NCBI GenBank assembly: GCA_016721505.1
Contig: JADKHX010000012.1
Location: forward strand, 1-64,000
Direction: 5' to 3'
Length of the DNA: 64,000 nucleotides
Origin: Rhodocyclaceae bacterium
Lineage (GTDB): Bacteria; Pseudomonadota; Gammaproteobacteria; Burkholderiales; Rhodocyclaceae
Under the pieces are notes generated by a model that made no database searches, was not told the origin of the DNA, and worked only from the letters and a program-made list of their open reading frames with translations. The position numbers and the translations under genes are program-made. How positions within the stretch are numbered: the stretch's first letter is position 1; each line of letters starts with the position of its first letter. Shown piece by piece: positions 1 through 7,030 of this stretch.

Positions 1-534
1 TACTCGCCACCGTTGCGCCCGGCGTTGCCCATGTTCCGGATCTTGGCTTCGTAGAGGTGCGAGAGTTCATGCTTCTCGGCCTGCGAGCGGAAGCGCAGTT
101 CGTCGATGTGGTCGATGATCTCGCGCAAGGTGTAGCCGCTCTGTATCTTGTTCTTGATCTCGCCGAATATCTCCCCGATTTTGTATTCGATGGTGTTCGG
201 GCCGGTGGCCTGGAGCTTGAACCCATGCAGGTAAGGGAACAGCTTGCGATCCACAAACTCACGCAGGTCGTCGCCGGTGAGTGCCTTTGTTGTGATCTGG
301 TTTGCCGTCTTTGCTCCTGGGCGCCGCCCACGCTGACCAACGGTAGGCTGGGTCGAGGATGAAGCTGTATTTCCTTCCTTCCAGTTCCGCCTCCATCGCC
401 TTGTCCTGCTCCAGCCCGTCGAGATACTTGAGGAACAACAGCCAGGAAGTCTGTTCCGTGTAGTCGAGTTCGGTGGTGCAACCGGCTTCGTTGCGCAGGT
501 CGGCGTCGATATTTTTGAAGGCTTGTTCAAACAT
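1..534 (-). pseudogene. hsdM: HsdM type I methyltransferase N-terminus, frameshifted
   Basis: The minus-strand reading begins MFEQAFKNID and continues through LDYTEQTSWLLFLKYLDGLEQDK and KYSFILDPAYRWS, the conserved N-terminal helical domain of type I N6-adenine methyltransferase subunits. After DHNKG the frame is lost. The expected continuation (ALTGDDLRE) is in the next frame and runs to the window edge as FRSQAEKHELSHLYEAK and RNMGNAGRNGGE. One extra C/G base at about 284-285 explains the switch. The rest of the gene, including the SAM-binding NPPF region, lies outside the window. Together with the hsdM and hsdR relics at 2.2 and 4.8 kb this marks a decayed type I restriction-modification locus. 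A sequencing indel could mimic the frameshift; the family assignment itself is firm. Confidence 0.85.
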
Positions 535-609
535 GGAGGGCGATTATTCCGAGCAGAGCGGCAAGCCCGCTACTCTACTGGAATACCCGTGCTGTGTTTG
601 TGCGATATC

Positions 610-636
610 AACGGCGTATCACCAGCACCAACTGGC
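610..636 (+). repeat. Short-form palindromic repeat (27 bp)
   Basis: Starts AACGGCGTATCA and ends in the hairpin CCAG-CACCAA-CTGG plus C. It is preceded by GATATC, the same flank as the long copy at 3981. Intergenic. Confidence 0.85.
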
Positions 637-695
637 AAGTCGACCAACATCATTCCACCGCCCTCAAATCTCTGTTACTTCACTTGCACTTCGTA

Positions 696-725
696 GCCAT
701 CCTTCGGGGTGGCTTTTGTGTTTTT
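696..725 (+). terminator. Rho-independent terminator
   Basis: The stem GCCATCC / GGGTGGC with a TTCG tetraloop is followed by TTTTGTGTTTTT. The same hairpin and tail occur at 10036-10065, and a degraded version lies at 5074-5107. No plus-strand gene ends just upstream, so it may be a leftover from a lost gene. Confidence 0.7.
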
Positions 726-762
726 GGGGGCGGTGGCGGGATCGGTATACCGAAAGTCCGGC
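696..762 (+). repeat. Direct repeat block, copy A (terminator plus palindrome)
   Basis: The terminator is followed about 20 bp later by a palindrome CGGTATACCG and then AAAGTCCGGCGGTG. Copy B at 5074-5143 has the same order: a degraded hairpin, T-run, CGGTTAACCG, then AAAGTCCGGGGGTG. The two copies, in the same orientation, bracket the 4.4 kb accessory block. Confidence 0.55.
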
Positions 763-917
763 GGTGCCGTATAGGCGCCCCTGATACGCGAATCGGCATC
801 AACCCAGCGCTCATATCTCATTCCAAATCAGTGGATTGATCACGAGCCTTGCGTCGATACGCGGTAATGCTTGGTCAGAAATCTGATGGTGAGATACATT
901 ATGCTGATATGGAATCC

Positions 918-1457
918 ATGAGCATGGCTGCGCACCAAATGATGAAATCGGTATTCTTGTTAGTTGTGCTGAGTTGCTATGCAGCCTTTGCGCCTTCCTC
1001 ATCGGCGAAGACCCCTGGCGAAGTCAATGTCGGTAGCAGGCTCGGCGACGCACAGTTGAACGGTCTGACCGTGCCGTCAAAAATGTTGTCAGCCTACCGT
1101 GGCAGGCCCTTGATCATCAACGTTTGGGCTAGCTGGTGTGCTCCATGTCGTCAGGAGATGGGATCATTGGATCGACTTGCGCGACGTTATGGGAGAAAAC
1201 AATTCAATGTAATTGGCATCTCTACTGATGACGACATCGAAGCGGCTTATCTTTTCTTGGAGAAGTCAGGTACTTCTTTCGACAATTACATTGATAGAAA
1301 ACTGTTAATGGAAAATATGCTCGGTGCCGACCGTCTTCCCCTGACGATCTTGGTTGATCGTCAAGGACGGGTTTTGAGCAAACACATTGGGGCCAAGGAT
1401 TGGGATAGCGCAGAAGCGAAGCTGCTGATTGAGAAAGCGTTTGCGATCAAGATGTGA
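918..1457 (+). CDS. TlpA-like periplasmic thioredoxin
   Basis: A thioredoxin-fold protein of the TlpA/ResA group. A hydrophobic N-terminal signal (around MKSVFLLVVLSCYAAFA) is followed by an AhpC/TSA-Redoxin-like domain. The redox motif is WCAPC in the context NVWASWCAPCRQE at about residues 73-77, and a cis-Pro loop RLPLTILVDRQG lies further on. Length, about 180 residues, suits the family. It probably reduces periplasmic or cytochrome-c-related disulphides. Several in-frame ATGs are possible (909, 918, 939, 942). I chose 918 because GGAATCC lies just upstream; 942 would give the shortest signal peptide. It stands alone between RM relics, with no ccm or dsb gene nearby, so its partner is unknown. 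Confidence 0.8.
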   Translation: MSMAAHQMMKSVFLLVVLSCYAAFAPSSSAKTPGEVNVGSRLGDAQLNGLTVPSKMLSAYRGRPLIINVWASWCAPCRQEMGSLDRLARRYGRKQFNVIGISTDDDIEAAYLFLEKSGTSFDNYIDRKLLMENMLGADRLPLTILVDRQGRVLSKHIGAKDWDSAEAKLLIEKAFAIKM

Positions 1458-1525
1458 ATCTGAATCAGGCATGGGGCGGAATCAATCGGGTCGGCATCGC
1501 ATTGAATTTTCATGAGCCGAAGCTA

Positions 1526-1552
1526 GCCAGTTGGTGCTGGTGACACGCCGCC
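1526..1552 (-). repeat. Short-form palindromic repeat (27 bp)
   Basis: Reverse orientation: GCCAGTTGGTGCTGG then TGACACGCCG. It pairs as an inverted copy with 2122-2148 around hicB. Confidence 0.85.
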
Positions 1553-1653
1553 GGAATTTTGACGTGACCTAATTTATCGGCACAATCTGATTTGGTGAGT
1601 AGTGCACATGGATTGTTCATGTTACGAAACGTAGCAACTATCACCCCACCAAA

Positions 1654-2070
1654 TCAAGCCACGCTGACATCAAGCCGCTTTCCAAGAGCGGCTAGCGCAG
1701 CGGCGATGGTGTCGATCTTCGTGGGATGCTTGAGATTGACGATACGCTGCACCTCCTGTGGCCGCGTGCCCATGCGGTCGGCGAGTTCTTTATTCGTTGT
1801 GCCGGATGTCACCAACTCATTGAGCAGCAACACTTTGGCAGCGATGGATGGTGGTAACTCAACCAAGCGTTCGCCGCGCTTTGCAGCGCTGGGTGCCGGT
1901 ACCGCGCGGCGATCTTCAAAATAAAAATCCATCGCTGAGATGAGCACGTCGGTCGCCATTGCGGTGGCTTCTTCCAGGCTGTCGCCCTGCGTAATCGCTT
2001 CTGGAATATCTCGGAAGGTCACGACAAAACCGCCCTCTGGTGCTGCTACAAATCGTGCTGGATAGTGCAT
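1654..2070 (-). CDS. hicB: HicB-family antitoxin with C-terminal HTH
   Basis: The N-terminal half is the HicB partial RNase-H fold: MHYPARF, GGFVVTFRDIPEA, then TQGDSLEEAT. The C-terminal half is a helix-turn-helix (TNKELADRMGTRPQEVQRIVNL, about residues 90-115) ending GKRLDVSVA. HicB normally neutralises a ~60-residue HicA mRNA interferase and represses its own operon. No HicA-like frame was seen on either side, so this is an orphan or its toxin has been lost. A good ribosome-binding site, GGGGAAAAG, lies 3 bases before the ATG. The gene sits between two inverted short repeats, and a decayed second hicB piece lies at 7774-7854. Confidence 0.88.
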   Translation of the reverse strand: MHYPARFVAAPEGGFVVTFRDIPEAITQGDSLEEATAMATDVLISAMDFYFEDRRAVPAPSAAKRGERLVELPPSIAAKVLLLNELVTSGTTNKELADRMGTRPQEVQRIVNLKHPTKIDTIAAALAALGKRLDVSVA

Positions 2071-2121
2071 GTCTTTTCCCCGTTGATTGCGATGACGCTT
2101 TTATTCGGTTTCATCAATACT

Positions 2122-2148
2122 AACAGCGTGTCACCAGCACCAACTGGC
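2122..2148 (+). repeat. Short-form palindromic repeat (27 bp)
   Basis: AACAGCGTGTCA followed by the CCAG-CACCAA-CTGG hairpin. It lies just upstream of hicB, where a hicA or the hicB promoter would be expected. Confidence 0.88.
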
Positions 2149-2222
2149 AAATCGACTTACATCACCACGCCGTCCGCATGTGCGCCAGCAATCCGCCTTG
2201 CGCTCAAACGCTGTCGGTTGCC

Positions 2223-2342
2223 AATGTGCCCGAGGACGGGCTTGGTAATGCCTACGAGTTCATGATCAAGAGGTTTGCTGACGTCTCCGGCCGCATCGCT
2301 GCGGAGTTCTGCATCAGCCGTACGGTCGCGCATCTGCTATGA
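2223..2342 (+). pseudogene. Type I HsdM internal fragment (relic)
   Basis: Read on the plus strand, this 39-codon piece gives NVPEDGLGNAYEFMIKRFAD then GRIAAEFCISRTVAHLL and a stop. It matches the HsdM segment normally written LGDAYEYLIxKFAD...KKAGEFYTPR just before the SAM-binding domain. The key TPR is altered (ISR) and the gene stops there. It is on the opposite strand from the hsdM at the window start, so it is probably from a second locus or an inverted piece. It has no start codon or domain of its own and is not expected to function. Confidence 0.7.
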
Positions 2343-2424
2343 AGATTAGATCGTGGATGTTTTGGCCGAAACCCTCGTCAGACTGGAAAAGTGACAGAGA
2401 TATGGCGCGATTTTGGCTATTCGT

Positions 2425-2482
2425 GCCATATAAAATATTTATGTGGCGCTAATTTTTGTTTCGCGCCATATAAAATGGCGCG
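2425..2482 (+). promoter_or_regulatory. Two AT-centred palindromes, likely operator of fic
   Basis: 2462-2482 is a perfect palindrome: CGCGCCAT, a 5-base ATAAA centre, then ATGGCGCG. 2425-2449 is a diverged copy (TGCCATA...TATGTGGC). A further GGCGCGAT half lies near 2404 and TGCGCCAC lies near 2496. They sit 33-90 bases before the fic start, and the encoded protein has an N-terminal winged-helix segment, so autoregulation is a reasonable inference. Confidence 0.6.
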
Positions 2483-2514
2483 ATACTGCATACTGCGCCA
2501 CAAAGTTTATCGAT

Positions 2515-3915
2515 ATGCCAAAGATTGTCTCACCTCAACAGCTCGACCAGATTGTCGGCCTGATCGGCCAATATCCACTTGGTATTGGCGTCGAAGAACT
2601 CGCCCAAGCGCTTGGTGTCGGCTTGCCACGCCGCACCTTGCAGCGCCGCCTGGCATCATTGATCGAGCAAAAACGAATCTTCTCGGAAGGTGAAGGGCGT
2701 GCGCTCAAATACCGACTGGTGCCAACCATCGTCGGCGCAGTTGGAAGCGCACAAGGCTCATCTACGGTTCAGGGTATTGGCGACGTCTACCTACCCATCT
2801 CGCCCGAAGGTGAGGAGATCAGAGCTTACGTCCGCCAAGCGCGCCAACAGCGCACGCCAGTAAGTTACCAACAGTCCTTTCTGGAGGCCTACACGCCTAA
2901 CAGCACGGCCTATTTGCCGGAATCTGTGCGCGCTCAACTGCACGCACTCGGACGCTCTCCCATCGCGAACGCCCCCGCCGGTACTTTCGCCCGCGACATT
3001 CTCAATCGTCTGCTGATCGATCTCTCGTGGGCGTCTTCTCATCTAGAAGGCAACACCTACACCCGTCTCGATACAGCGCGACTGATCGAATTTGGCCAAG
3101 CCGCTGCTGGCAAGGATGCGCTGGAAACCCAGATGATCCTCAACCACAAAACCGCCATCGAATACCTCGTGCAAGACACCGGGAACATCGGCGTTAATCC
3201 CGAGACTGTGGTTGCGTTGCACGCGTTTTTGTCCGACGGTCTCATGCCCGACCCCAGCGCCTGTGGTCGACTACGCAATCGTGCGGTGGAGATTGGCGGT
3301 AGCGTTTACATGCCCATCGCCATGCCGCAGCGGATCGGCGAGTTGTTCGCCGTCGTTCTGGAGATCGCTGCCGAAATCAAGGACCCGTTCGAGCAATCGT
3401 TTTTCCTGATGGTGCATCTGCCTTACTTGCAACCCTTCGAAGACGTCAACAAGCGCGTCTCGCGCTTGGCCGCCAATATCCCGTTCATCCGCCACAATCT
3501 TTCGCCACTGTCCTTCATCGACGTCGCGCAACAAGACTATATCGATGGTCTGCTCGGTGTCTACGAACTCAATCGAGTCGAATTGCTGCGTGACGTTTTT
3601 GTACGGGCCTACGAGCGCTCCTGCCAGCAGTACGTGGCTGTGCGTCAGCAGCTGGTTCCGCCGGATGCCACGCGCCTGCGCTATCGCACCCAGCTTTCCA
3701 GTTTGGTCGCCGCCATCGTGCGCGCTGGTGCCGATGCCGACGAGGCGACGATCCGCGCAGGTGTGCCCGAAACTGTGGTTGCTAGCGACCGCGAACGATT
3801 CATTGCGCTTGTGCTGGAAGAGTTCAACACCATCCACGCCGGCAATGCCATTCGCTTCGGCCTGCGCCCATTGGAATTCGCCGCGTGGCAGGAAAGGAAC
3901 GCCGGGCGTGACTGA
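2515..3915 (+). CDS. Fic-family protein with degenerate catalytic motif
   Basis: About 466 residues. Residues ~5-70 look like a winged helix (ELAQALGVGLPRRTLQRRLASLI). A Fic N-terminal helix carries the inhibitory motif SSHLEGN at about 174-180, matching (S/T)xxxE(G/N). The Fic core follows. The catalytic loop reads QPFEDVNKR at about 306-314, where canonical Fic enzymes have HPFxx(G/D)NGR. The catalytic His is therefore Gln, and both glycine positions are changed. AMP transfer would be predicted to be lost or altered, although this loop is preceded by an intact-looking HLPYL. I chose the ATG at 2515 because it leaves the palindromic operators upstream. It lies inside the decayed RM locus, a common setting for Fic genes. 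Target unknown. Confidence 0.85.
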   Translation: MPKIVSPQQLDQIVGLIGQYPLGIGVEELAQALGVGLPRRTLQRRLASLIEQKRIFSEGEGRALKYRLVPTIVGAVGSAQGSSTVQGIGDVYLPISPEGEEIRAYVRQARQQRTPVSYQQSFLEAYTPNSTAYLPESVRAQLHALGRSPIANAPAGTFARDILNRLLIDLSWASSHLEGNTYTRLDTARLIEFGQAAAGKDALETQMILNHKTAIEYLVQDTGNIGVNPETVVALHAFLSDGLMPDPSACGRLRNRAVEIGGSVYMPIAMPQRIGELFAVVLEIAAEIKDPFEQSFFLMVHLPYLQPFEDVNKRVSRLAANIPFIRHNLSPLSFIDVAQQDYIDGLLGVYELNRVELLRDVFVRAYERSCQQYVAVRQQLVPPDATRLRYRTQLSSLVAAIVRAGADADEATIRAGVPETVVASDRERFIALVLEEFNTIHAGNAIRFGLRPLEFAAWQERNAGRD

Positions 3916-3980
3916 GAAAAAGCTAAAACGCAACTAGTGCTCACTCCGGCGAACCTTTTCCTTCGGATTTGTTCGATATC

Positions 3981-4076
3981 AACGGCGGCGAAACAGGGGT
4001 TTCGCAATGCACCGCTTTGCGCCTGTGTAGCGGCTCGGCTGTGCAAAGTCGAGACTCCACACCAGCACCAACTGGC
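3981..4076 (+). repeat. Long-form palindromic repeat (96 bp), intergenic
   Basis: Four consecutive stems: GCGAAAC/GTTTCGC, GCAAtGC/GCTTTGC (slightly mismatched here), CTCGGCT/AGtCGAG, CCAG/CTGG. It lies between fic and the vapBC operator. Confidence 0.9.
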
Positions 4077-4137
4077 GAGAAAGCTCACCACTCACACTGA
4101 TCAAGTGACGACGGCCACTTGTTGGATAATCTAATTC

Positions 4138-4153
4138 GGACTAAGATTAGTCC
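4138..4153 (+). promoter_or_regulatory. Palindromic operator upstream of vapBC
   Basis: GGACTA-AGAT-TAGTCC is a perfect 6+4+6 palindrome 23 bases before the antitoxin ATG, with a partial repeat TCTAGTC just downstream. Its place and symmetry suit autoregulation by the antitoxin-toxin complex. Confidence 0.6.
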
Positions 4154-4176
4154 ATCTAGTCGGAACGAGGTACGTC

Positions 4177-4419
4177 ATGCAAACCGTCAACATTCATGAA
4201 GCCAAAACTCAATTCTCCCGTTTTGTCGATCAAGCCGAAGCGGGCGAGGAGATTGTGATTGCCCGTGCAGGCAAGCCGGTGGCGCGTTTGGTTGCCTTGG
4301 CAAGCGTGGTGAGCAAGCCGCGCAAGCTGGGTTTGGGTAAGAAAAGTTTTACCTTCCCCGAACAGTTCGATCGCTTGAACGCCGGCGACATAGTCGAGAT
4401 GTTTGCGTCAGGCAAATAA
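4177..4419 (+). CDS. Phd/YefM-type antitoxin
   Basis: The 80-residue protein opens MQTVNIHEAKTQFSRFVDQA and continues GEEIVIARAGKPVARLV, the classic Phd/YefM DNA-binding fold that both binds the operator and, through its C-terminal tail, the toxin. The tail (FPEQFDRLNAGDIVEMF) is typical of partners of PIN toxins. Its stop codon directly abuts the toxin ATG, so the two are translationally linked. The palindrome at 4138 is the probable operator. Confidence 0.9.
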   Translation: MQTVNIHEAKTQFSRFVDQAEAGEEIVIARAGKPVARLVALASVVSKPRKLGLGKKSFTFPEQFDRLNAGDIVEMFASGK

Positions 4420-4827
4420 ATGGCCGCGCATGCGTATTTGCTCGACACCAATGTGCTGCTGGCCGCATTGCTGGCCCCCGAACGCCTGCCGCCAGAGGTA
4501 GCGGCGGGTTTAGCGGATGCGTCTAATGCGGTGTATTTCAGCGCGGCGAGTATCTGGGAGATTGCTATCAAGCGTTCCTTAAATCGGGCGGATTTTGATT
4601 TTGCACCCGAGGATATTCATCGGCTGGCATTGGCGACGGGCTTTACCGAGTTGCCGGTTAAGGGCGAAGATTGTTACCCGATTGCGAATTTGCCTTGGCA
4701 TCATCGCGATCCGTTTGATCGTTTGCTGGTCGCGCAGGCGCAATCCCTGCCGGCCTATTTGCTGACGACCGATAGCGTGCTAAATCAATACTCCGAATTG
4801 GTGGTTCAACTGACTTTGAAATCATGA
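4420..4827 (+). CDS. VapC-type PIN-domain toxin
   Basis: A PIN-domain ribonuclease of 135 residues. The first acidic site is LLDTNVLL (Asp9). The second region is SAASIWEIAIKRSL with its conserved Glu. The third is HHRDPFDRLLVAQA, followed by LLTTD near the C-terminus. These supply the usual four acidic residues for Mg-dependent RNA cleavage. It forms a toxin-antitoxin pair with the preceding gene. The stop overlaps the ATG of the hsdR stub (ATGA), which suggests the pair was once embedded in a type I RM operon. RNA target not predictable from sequence. Confidence 0.9.
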   Translation: MAAHAYLLDTNVLLAALLAPERLPPEVAAGLADASNAVYFSAASIWEIAIKRSLNRADFDFAPEDIHRLALATGFTELPVKGEDCYPIANLPWHHRDPFDRLLVAQAQSLPAYLLTTDSVLNQYSELVVQLTLKS

Positions 4828-5090
4828 GCATCCACAAGGAAATCAGCTTCGAGACCGAGATTTGCCAGCACCTTGCCGCCCACGGCTGGCTATACGCCGA
4901 GGGCGATGCGATGAACTACGAACGGGCGCGGGCGCCGTTTCCGGCGGATGTTCTGGCTTGGGTGCAAGCAACGCAGCCGAAGGCATGGGAATCCCTGACC
5001 AGGAACCACGGCGCGCAGGCTGGTGAAACGCTGGACGTATTGCGTCACGGCATTGAATTTACTTGCGCTAACGGCAATCCTTTTAGGTGA
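4824..5090 (+). pseudogene. hsdR: HsdR N-terminal stub with internal deletion
   Basis: The reading begins MSIHKEISFETEICQHLAAHGWLYAEGD and continues with PFPADVLAWVQATQPKAWESL, the exact style of the N-terminus of type I restriction subunits (normally around 1000 residues). After GAQAGETLDVLRHGIEF it ends within 9 residues. The phrase TLDVLRHGIE belongs further along in intact HsdR, so an internal segment is missing as well as everything beyond. The nuclease and helicase domains are absent, so no restriction activity is possible. The start codon overlaps the vapC stop. The 3' end runs into direct-repeat copy B, which suggests a recombination junction. Confidence 0.85.
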
Positions 5091-5143
5091 CTTTTGTATT
5101 TTTTTGGCATTACCACGTGATCGGTTAACCGAAAGTCCGGGGG
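5074..5143 (+). repeat. Direct repeat block, copy B
   Basis: A degraded hairpin with a long T-run is followed by the perfect palindrome CGGTTAACCG (5122-5131) and AAAGTCCGGGGGTG. It is arranged as in copy A at 696-762. It overlaps the end of the hsdR stub. From here to 5288 I see no gene. Confidence 0.5.
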
Positions 5144-5288
5144 TGGAAGTGGGCAGGGCGACGGAGCCATTATCTCTAGATCAGATTTGCCAGTCAGGTC
5201 AGTGGCGTGGCGGTACAGGCATACTGACTGCCCTGCGGTGCTGTATTGGAAACTATTACCGCTATACGCCGCTCTGTAAAAAACGAAA

Positions 5289-6047
5289 TTGAATATAGAT
5301 ACATCACGCCTTTGGAACAACCCCAACTTGCAGATGCAATTTTGCGTTCTGTTGTGGGGCTTCACAGCGATTATTGGCAAGCTGATCACGCTTCAAGCCT
5401 TGCCTCTGGTTTTCTGGCGTGTGTTGTTCGTTGCAGTGAGTCTCCTATTTTGGCTGCCTTTGTGGCGGCATCTCACCCGGCTCACACGACATGATTGGAT
5501 GCTGTGTTTCGTCGCAGGGACGCTGGTAACACTCCATTGGGTTTGTTTTTACGGGTCTATCAAGCTGGCAAATGCTTCGGTGGCTGCGACTAGCATCGCG
5601 CTGGCACCGGCCTTCCTGTCAATTTTGCAGCCATTATTTGCACGGCAAGGATTTGTCCTACGAGAATTACTCGTCGCGGTGCTTTCTATTCCTGGCGTCA
5701 TTCTCGTTGTCGGTGGCATTCCCGCCGACATGATGAGCGGCTTTGCGGTAGGCGCTCTTGCCGCGTTCCTGGTAGCGCTATTCAGCCTTGTTAATAAGCA
5801 GTTGGCCATGAGAGCCCACGCGCTCGCCCTTACCGCCGTCGAAATGACAACAGGCGCCGTTTTGCTTGGTTTGATGATTCCATTCTGGCCACTCTTCGGT
5901 GTTGACTTCAGTTGGCCAACGCAAAACGATCTGGCTTGGCTGTTAGCTTTGGCATTTGTGTGCACGCTGCTCCCGTTTGCACTGTCCATAGTCGCGCTGC
6001 GCAAACTCAGTGCCTTTCCACGCAAAATGGAACAGAGTGCCGGGTAA
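5289..6047 (+). pseudogene. EamA/DMT permease, C-terminally truncated
   Basis: A drug/metabolite transporter of the EamA family, with hydrophobic segments through LLWGFTAIIGKLITL, FWRVLFVAVSLLFWL, the VTLHWVCFYGSIKLAN signature and a second EamA half. Intact relatives run to about 290-300 residues with ten membrane segments. This one stops at 252, after LRKLSAFPRKMEQSAG, where the family normally continues LSAFxxxLAVNLEPVY. About the last two helices are missing, and I do not find them in another frame downstream. The start is a TTG at 5289; an ATG at 5334 is the alternative. It is probably a non-functional remnant; its substrate is unknown. Confidence 0.7.
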
Positions 6048-6165
6048 GCAATAAATTCTCGGCATCGCACGTCGCACAAATTAAGGCATTTACCTACATA
6101 AGGTTTGACCAGAATCAATATTCTGTTTGCGTAAGCAGCGTAGCTTCTGGGGCAAGAGGTTCCAA

Positions 6166-6972
6166 ATGCTTACCAAGACAAAGTTTTATGCCAATGCAAT
6201 CGAACATCAGTATGAGCGATTTCGCTGTGGGCACTGCAAAGTGCGTGAGCATTGCCTGCCCAGTTGGATGCCCGACAGCGAGGAAGGGCGCATCGCCACG
6301 CTGATCGACACTGAGCGCAAAGTTCGGCGCGGCGATTACCTTTACCGGTCTGGTGATTCGGTTCAAGATATCTTCGCAGTGATGAGCGGATATTTCAAAG
6401 TCAGCGTGATGAGCGAAGACGGTCGGGAGCAAATCACGGGGTTCTACATGGCGGGCGAATTTATCGGATATGACGGTATTGGCGTCGGCATCCGTTTTTG
6501 CAATGCGATTGCACTTGAAGACAGTGTGGTTTGTCCGATCTCGATTGACAATCTGAATACACAGTCGATCCGGGTCTCGAGTTTGCGTCGCTTTGTCACT
6601 GAGACGAGCGGGCAACAACTTGCGCGCGCGCATCGCATGGCATTGCTGCTCGGGAAACTTTCGGCCGAAGAACGATTGGCCGCTTTCCTGCTCGATCTGT
6701 CGCAGCGCCTGCAAGCACGTGGCTACTCATCGACCGAATTTCATTTGCGGATGACTCGCGAGGAAATTGGCTCGCATCTGGGACTGACGTTTGAAACGGT
6801 AAGCCGAATTTTCTCGCAATTTCAGGAGCGAGGTCTGATTCGGGTACAGAAGCGATATATTCAAATCTGCGACTTGGTACGCTTGAAAATGATTCTCGGA
6901 CGTGCCGGTCAAAATGTCATTTCTGTCTCAGCTGATTGTGATTCTGCAAGCTTGCAAGTACGGGCTGGTTGA
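6166..6972 (+). CDS. fnr: FNR-type oxygen-sensing transcription regulator
   Basis: A CRP/FNR-family activator of about 268 residues. The N-terminus carries CGHCKVREHC, giving the CxxCx5C spacing of FNR (Cys21, 24, 30), and the fourth ligand is the Cys in DSVVCPI (about 123). Together they are expected to bind an oxygen-labile [4Fe-4S] cluster. The cyclic-nucleotide-like barrel follows (YLYRSGD, FAVMSGYFKV). The HTH is TREEIGSHLGLTFETVSRIFSQF, with the E..SR contact residues for a TTGAT-N4-ATCAA box. The ATG at 6166 is chosen because it places the Cys cluster at the usual distance. It likely switches genes for anaerobic or microaerobic respiration. No target genes are evident next to it, except possibly the following secreted OB-fold protein. 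Confidence 0.92.
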   Translation: MLTKTKFYANAIEHQYERFRCGHCKVREHCLPSWMPDSEEGRIATLIDTERKVRRGDYLYRSGDSVQDIFAVMSGYFKVSVMSEDGREQITGFYMAGEFIGYDGIGVGIRFCNAIALEDSVVCPISIDNLNTQSIRVSSLRRFVTETSGQQLARAHRMALLLGKLSAEERLAAFLLDLSQRLQARGYSSTEFHLRMTREEIGSHLGLTFETVSRIFSQFQERGLIRVQKRYIQICDLVRLKMILGRAGQNVISVSADCDSASLQVRAG

Positions 6973-7030
6973 ATAGTGACCCGTTGCGCAGGAATTCACT
7001 GACCCACTTTACCCACCGAGGAATCGGGCC

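Larger units (their letters stand above)
535..917. other. Gene-free stretch with repeats
   Basis: No convincing gene. It holds a short palindromic repeat copy (610-636), a strong hairpin terminator (696-725) and a downstream block with the perfect palindrome CGGTATACCG (743-752), both of which recur near 5.1 kb. The small open frames here have no recognisable domain and overlap the repeats. Confidence 0.6.

Noticed and set aside
473..839. Two overlapping small frames between hsdM and the thioredoxin gene
   Set aside because: They run through the short repeat and the terminator hairpin and show no conserved pattern.
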